Origin: Actinomycetota bacterium
Lineage (GTDB): Bacteria; Actinomycetota; Actinomycetes; JACCUZ01
Assembly: GCA_030841245.1 (NCBI GenBank)
Contig: JAVEDG010000181.1
Coordinates: forward strand, 1-11,750
Direction: 5' to 3'
Length of the DNA: 11,750 bases
Both the position numbers and the translations under genes were made by a program. Shown here piece by piece: positions 8,496-11,750 of the stretch (positions are counted from its first letter, which is position 1; the number at the start of each line of letters is the position of its first letter). The notes beneath the pieces were generated by a model. The model was given only the letters and a program-made list of their open reading frames with translations. It searched no databases and was not told where the DNA came from.

Positions 8496-9692
8496 ATGCA
8501 GCAGTTCAGCCACGACGTCGCCGTGATCGGCGGTGCCGGCCATGTCGGTCTGCCCTTGGCGATCGCGCTGGCCGACAGCGGTGCGTCCGTGCTCGTCCAC
8601 GACATCAGCGAGCCGGCGGTCGACAAGATCAACAATGCGATCCTGCCGTTCGACGAGCCCGGTGCCGGGGAGAAGCTGAAGGCGGCGATCGCCTCCGGCG
8701 CCCTGCATGCCTCCACTGACCCGTCGGTGGTCTCGGACGCCGAGAACATCATCGTCGTCATCGGCACTCCCGTCGACGAACACCTCAACCCCGACCCGCA
8801 GGCGATCCCGCGGGCGCTGCGGACGTGCGAGCCGTTCTTCCGTGACGGTCAGCTCGTCGTGCTGCGCAGCACCGTCTTCCCAGGAGTCACGGACCTCGTC
8901 GAAGCGAGGTTGAAGTCCCTCGGCCTGGCGGTCGACGTGTCGTTCTGTCCCGAGCGGATCGCCGAGGGCCGGGCCATGACCGAGCTCCACACGCTGCCGC
9001 AGATCGTGTCCGGCCGCGACCGGCAGACCCTGGACAGGGCCACGGCACTGTTCCGCCGGCTCACCGACACGATCGTGGAGCTCGAGCCGCAGGAGGCCGA
9101 GCTGGCCAAGCTGTTCACCAACACCTGGCGCTACATCAAGTTCGCTGCTGTCAACCAGTTCTACATGATCGCCAACAGCCGCGGAGTGGACTTCGAGCGC
9201 GTCCGGCAGGGCCTCGCGCAGGACTACCCGAGAGCCGCGGACATGCCCGGATCCGGCTTCGCGGCCGGCCCGTGCCTGCTCAAGGACACGATGCAGCTGG
9301 CGGCGTTCAACGACAACAACTTCGGGCTCGGGCACGCCGCGATGCTCGTCAACGAAGGCCTGCCGCTCTATCTGGTCAGCCGGATGGCCGAGCAGCACGA
9401 CCTGGCCCGCAGCACGGTCGGCATCCTCGGCGCCTCGTTCAAGGCGGGGTCCGACGACATCAGGTCGAGCCTCGCCTACAAGCTGAAGCGGATCCTCGGC
9501 TTCCGGGCCCGCCGGGTGCTCATGACCGACCCCTACGTCACCGTCGACCCGGACCTGGTTCCGCTCGACCAGGTCCTGGCGGAGTCCGACCTGTTGATCG
9601 TCGCGACGCCGCACCCGGAGTACCGGGACCTCTCCGTCACCCAGCCGGTGGCGGACGTCTGGAACGTGCTGGGCCAGGGCGTGCTCACATGA
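8496..9692 (+). CDS. UDP-glucose/GDP-mannose dehydrogenase-family enzyme (nucleotide-sugar 6-dehydrogenase)
   Basis: The protein has 398 residues, the usual family length. It would oxidise C6 of a nucleotide hexose in two NAD+ steps to give a uronate, in the cytosol. The N-terminal Rossmann motif is GAGHVG (13-18) with Asp36 for the NAD ribose. Catalytic positions match the known S. pyogenes UDP-glucose dehydrogenase almost one for one: CPERIAEG (151-158) with Glu153, Lys205 and Asn209 in ELAKLFTNT, Cys260 in GPCLLKD, and Asp264. LGASFKAGSDDIRSSLAYKL (311-330) is the conserved start of the C-terminal domain. The cysteine loop reads GSGFAAGPCLLKD instead of the common GGSCFPKD, so the substrate may not be UDP-glucose; a UDP-HexNAc or another hexose is possible. 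An AGGG at 8486-8489 lies six bases before the ATG. The stop overlaps the GT2 start (ATGA), showing co-translation. Confidence 0.9.
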   Translation: MQQFSHDVAVIGGAGHVGLPLAIALADSGASVLVHDISEPAVDKINNAILPFDEPGAGEKLKAAIASGALHASTDPSVVSDAENIIVVIGTPVDEHLNPDPQAIPRALRTCEPFFRDGQLVVLRSTVFPGVTDLVEARLKSLGLAVDVSFCPERIAEGRAMTELHTLPQIVSGRDRQTLDRATALFRRLTDTIVELEPQEAELAKLFTNTWRYIKFAAVNQFYMIANSRGVDFERVRQGLAQDYPRAADMPGSGFAAGPCLLKDTMQLAAFNDNNFGLGHAAMLVNEGLPLYLVSRMAEQHDLARSTVGILGASFKAGSDDIRSSLAYKLKRILGFRARRVLMTDPYVTVDPDLVPLDQVLAESDLLIVATPHPEYRDLSVTQPVADVWNVLGQGVLT

Positions 9693-10471
9693 GCGGCCCC
9701 CGGCCCCGCGTCACCATCGTCATACCGGCCTACGACGAAGGGCCTTCGATCATCCCCGTCCTCGACCGGCTGCTCGAGTCGGTGATGCTGCCGTGCGAGG
9801 TCCTGATCGTGGTGGACTCCCCCGAGGACAGCACCATCCCGGTCGTGGAGTCCTACGGCGGCCGGCCGCAACCGACGGTCCGAGCCGTGGTCAACGATCT
9901 CGGCCGGGGGCCGGCGCACGCGATCCGCTTCGGCATCCGGGCAGCACAGGCGCCTGTCGTCGTCGTGACGATGGCCGACGGCTGCGACGACCCGCGCCAG
10001 ATCGACGAGCTCACGAGGCTGGTCGAGCGCGGCGTCGTGGTTGCGGCCGCGTCGCGCTACATGCCGGGGGGTCAACAGGTGGGCGGCCCGCGGCTCAAGA
10101 GCATGCTGTCGCGCAATGCGGGACGGACGCTCTACTGGTTCGCGCGGGTGGGCACCCGTGACGCCACCAACTCCTTCAAGGCCTACGACCGGGCGTTCGT
10201 CGAGCGGGTCGGGATCGAGAGCCGCGACGGCTTCGAGATCGGCCTCGAGCTGACGGCCAAGGCCAAGCGGATGCGGCTGCCGGTCGCCGAGATCCCGACG
10301 ATCTGGCTCGACCGCCAGGCGGGTGTGTCCAACTTCAAGATCGCCCAGTGGCTGCCCAAGTACCTGCACTGGTACCGGTTCGCCTACGGCCGCCGCCTCG
10401 ACCTCCACGCGCCGGAGGGCTCCGGTCTCCCCGCCGGCACCCCGACCCAGATCACGGAGCGATCCACGTGA
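9689..10471 (+). CDS. GT2-family glycosyltransferase, polyprenyl-phosphate sugar synthase-like (DPM1-like)
   Basis: The protein has 260 residues and a single GT-A domain. VTIVIPAYDEG (8-18) is the GT2 opening, Asp43 (IVVDSPEDS) binds nucleotide, NDLGRGPAHAIRFGI (69-83) corresponds to the N-x-G-x-G-x-A-x-x-x-G element of dolichol-phosphate mannose synthases, and MADG (95-98) is the metal-binding Asp motif. SRYMPGG (122-128) and IPTIWLDRQAGVSNFKI (202-218) match the conserved late motifs of the DPM1 subgroup. There is no membrane helix, as in short soluble DPM1-type enzymes that work at the membrane face. The likely reaction is transfer of a sugar from a nucleotide donor to polyprenyl phosphate; the donor may be the product of the neighbouring dehydrogenase and epimerase. 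The gene overlaps both neighbours by four bases (ATGA and GTGA), and the order in the operon supports a shared pathway. Confidence 0.87.
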   Translation: MSGPRPRVTIVIPAYDEGPSIIPVLDRLLESVMLPCEVLIVVDSPEDSTIPVVESYGGRPQPTVRAVVNDLGRGPAHAIRFGIRAAQAPVVVVTMADGCDDPRQIDELTRLVERGVVVAAASRYMPGGQQVGGPRLKSMLSRNAGRTLYWFARVGTRDATNSFKAYDRAFVERVGIESRDGFEIGLELTAKAKRMRLPVAEIPTIWLDRQAGVSNFKIAQWLPKYLHWYRFAYGRRLDLHAPEGSGLPAGTPTQITERST

Positions 10472-11490
10472 AGACACTTGTCAGCGGCTCGTCCGGGTTC
10501 ATCGGCGGCTACGTCGTCGAGGAGCTGCTACGACGAGGCCACGAGGTCGTCGGTGTCGACAACTTCTCGAAGTACGGGCCGGTGTCCAAGTCCTACGACG
10601 ACCACCCGTCGTACCGGCTGGTCGAAGGGGACGCCCGCGACGTCGACCTGATGACCGAGCTGCTGACCGACTGCGACCACTTCATCGCCGGCGCCGCGCT
10701 GATCGGCGGCATCTCCTACTTCCACACCTACGCCTACGACCTGCTCGCCACGAACGAGCGGATCATCGCGGCGTCGTGCGACGCGGCCATCAAGGCGCAC
10801 GGCCAGGGCCGGCTGAGGAAGGTGACCTACCTCAGCTCGTCGATGGTCTTCGAGTCGACCGACCGCTGGCCCTCCGTCGAGGGCGACGAGCGCAAGGTGC
10901 CGCCCCCGCTGTCGTCGTACGGCTTCCAGAAGCTCGCCGTGGAGTACTTCGCGCACGCCGCCTGGGACCAGTACCACCTGCCCTACACGATCGTGCGACC
11001 GTTCAACTGCGTCGGGATCGGCGAGAGCCGTGCACTCGGCGACGTCGAGATCGACTCGGGGAACGTCAAGCTGGCCATGAGCCACGTCGTCCCCGACCTC
11101 GTGCAGAAGGTGCTCAAGGGTCAGGACCCGCTGCACATCCTCGGCGCCGGCGACCAGGTGCGTCACTACACCTACGGTGGCGACCTGGCCCATGGCATCG
11201 TCGAGTGCGTCGAGCGCGAGGAGGCGGAGAACCAGGACTTCAACATCTCGACCGCCGAGTCGACGACGGTGCTCGACCTCGCCGAGCTCATCTGGACCAA
11301 GGTCAAGGGTCTGGACGTCCCGTTCCGCTACGTGAGCGACCCGGCGTTCGAGCACGACGTCCAGAAGCGGGTCCCCGACGTCACCAAGGCCAAGCGGGTG
11401 CTCGGCGTCGAGGCGACCACGAGCCTGTCCGACATGCTGGACGAGGTCATCCCGTGGATCGAGCGGGCCATCGGCGAGGGGACGATCTGA
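10468..11490 (+). CDS. NAD-dependent nucleotide-sugar epimerase (extended SDR)
   Basis: The protein has 340 residues from a GTG that overlaps the GT2 stop (GTGA), with GGAG eight bases upstream. The cofactor motif is GSSGFIG (7-13), with Asp31 (VGVDNFSKYG) selecting NAD. The catalytic set is Ser124 in LSSSMVF, Tyr151 and Lys155 (SSYGFQKLAVEYF). VRPFNCVGIGE (176-186) and HYTYGGDLAHGIVECV are typical of the substrate and C-terminal regions. SSSMVF resembles the SSS-x-VY of 4-epimerases rather than the T-D/S-E of 4,6-dehydratases and UDP-xylose synthases, so I favour an epimerase. With a 6-dehydrogenase in the same operon, a C4-epimerised uronic acid such as UDP-GalA is a reasonable guess, but the substrate is not shown. 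AALIGGISYFHTYAYDLLATNE marks a particular SDR subgroup I cannot name. The gene converges with the small membrane protein gene, nine bases apart. Confidence 0.88.
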   Translation: MKTLVSGSSGFIGGYVVEELLRRGHEVVGVDNFSKYGPVSKSYDDHPSYRLVEGDARDVDLMTELLTDCDHFIAGAALIGGISYFHTYAYDLLATNERIIAASCDAAIKAHGQGRLRKVTYLSSSMVFESTDRWPSVEGDERKVPPPLSSYGFQKLAVEYFAHAAWDQYHLPYTIVRPFNCVGIGESRALGDVEIDSGNVKLAMSHVVPDLVQKVLKGQDPLHILGAGDQVRHYTYGGDLAHGIVECVEREEAENQDFNISTAESTTVLDLAELIWTKVKGLDVPFRYVSDPAFEHDVQKRVPDVTKAKRVLGVEATTSLSDMLDEVIPWIERAIGEGTI

Positions 11491-11499
11491 CGCAACGCC

Positions 11500-11688
11500 T
11501 CAGCCCCGCGGGTCGGGCCGGTCGTCCGGGCCCGGCGCAGGGTCCTGCTCGTCGAAGTCGATCTTCTTGAGCTGCCGGTGCATCGACCGGATGAGCAGGA
11601 AGGTCGCGACACCGAGCAACGCGACGATGACGAAACCGAGCAGACCCGGGTTGACGTCACCCTCGTTGATCGCCAGGGAGTGCGTCAC
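11500..11688 (-). CDS. Small single-pass membrane protein of unknown function
   Basis: The protein has 62 residues from a GTG at 11688-11686, preceded by GGGGAG five bases upstream (11699-11694). Its TGA upstream neighbour overlaps it by three bases within GTGA. One membrane helix spans about residues 15-34 (GLLGFVIVALLGVATFLLIR), followed by a basic stretch (RSMHRQLKK) and an acidic, Pro-rich tail. The positive charges after the helix suggest an outside N-terminus and a cytosolic tail. I recall similar small proteins next to mca in many Actinobacteria, without a known role. Short length alone would leave doubt, but the overlap, ribosome site and clear membrane segment make it a likely real gene. 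Confidence 0.75.
   Translation of the reverse strand: MTHSLAINEGDVNPGLLGFVIVALLGVATFLLIRSMHRQLKKIDFDEQDPAPGPDDRPDPRG
11514..11534 (+). other. GC-only hairpin between convergent genes, weak terminator candidate
   Basis: CGGGCC (11514-11519) pairs with GGCCCG (11529-11534) across a nine-base loop, 23 bases after the epimerase stop and inside the tail of the small membrane protein gene. There is no T-run after it. It is the only stem near the end of the rightward operon and might slow transcription, but GC-rich coding DNA gives such stems by chance. Confidence 0.2.
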
Positions 11689-11750
11689 GACTGCTCCCCG
11701 GGAGCCACCGACGCGCCCTCGCGGATGCCGGCGAACAGGTCGTCCTCGGG
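11685..11750 (-). CDS. mca: Probable mycothiol S-conjugate amidase, last 21 residues
   Basis: The gene enters from the right edge of the window. Only 21 codons and the TGA (11687-11685) are seen, starting PEDDLFAGI and ending GEQS. The P-E-D-D-L-F-A-G-I end is, from memory, how actinobacterial Mca proteins finish; Mca is the zinc-dependent amidase that cleaves mycothiol S-conjugates of electrophiles and drugs. The stop overlaps the GTG of the small membrane protein in GTGA, so the two are co-translated. The identification rests on a short tail and gene context and could be changed by the sequence to the right. Confidence 0.55.
   Translation of the reverse strand, partial: PEDDLFAGIREGASVAPGEQS

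Overview
The window is a high-GC stretch of chromosome from a mycothiol-making actinobacterium. The evidence is the very strong G/C third-position bias, GTG starts, four-base ATGA/GTGA gene overlaps, apparent leaderless promoters, and a gene end at the right edge that looks like mycothiol S-conjugate amidase (Mca). A Nocardioides-like or other Propionibacteriales host would fit, but the sequence does not settle the genus. No RNA gene, CRISPR array, insertion sequence or phage gene is seen, and no gene-free stretch is longer than about 205 bases.

Left part (1-3467). The end of a hemolysin III/TrhA-type membrane protein runs rightward to 313. Facing it is a leftward group: a DUF255/YyaL thioredoxin-fold protein (3467-1449), a GNAT acetyltransferase 11 bases downstream (1437-958), and a histidine-rich protein with a ribbon-helix-helix-like C-terminus (915-349). 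The last has its own repeated TGTAAC-type element over a probable leaderless start, so it may regulate itself.

Divergent spacer (3468-3671). This 204-base region separates the DUF255 gene from a large rightward gene. It holds a three-copy, 10-bp-period repeat and the ribosome binding sites of both genes.

Middle and right (3672-11490). A 1035-residue membrane-anchored GAF-PAS-GGDEF-EAL cyclic-di-GMP enzyme has its GGDEF, I-site and EAL catalytic residues all present. It is followed on the same strand by four genes that read as a surface-glycan module: a GT-C-type membrane glycosyltransferase, a UDP-glucose-dehydrogenase-family enzyme, a DPM1-like GT2 glycosyltransferase and an NAD-dependent sugar epimerase. 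The last three overlap by four bases at each junction and are clearly one transcription unit. The simplest model is that the dehydrogenase and epimerase make a nucleotide sugar, probably a uronic acid, the GT2 enzyme moves a sugar to polyprenyl phosphate, and the GT-C enzyme transfers it to an acceptor outside the membrane. The cyclic-di-GMP enzyme may couple this to a signal. That coupling is inference.

Right edge (11500-11750). On the minus strand lie a 62-residue single-pass membrane protein and, overlapping its start, the last 21 codons of the probable mca gene. From memory, mca, a small membrane protein, a DUF255 gene and a hemolysin III gene often sit together in Actinobacteria. If so, the signalling and glycan genes here are an insertion that splits a conserved block, and this is the most interesting organisational feature of the window.
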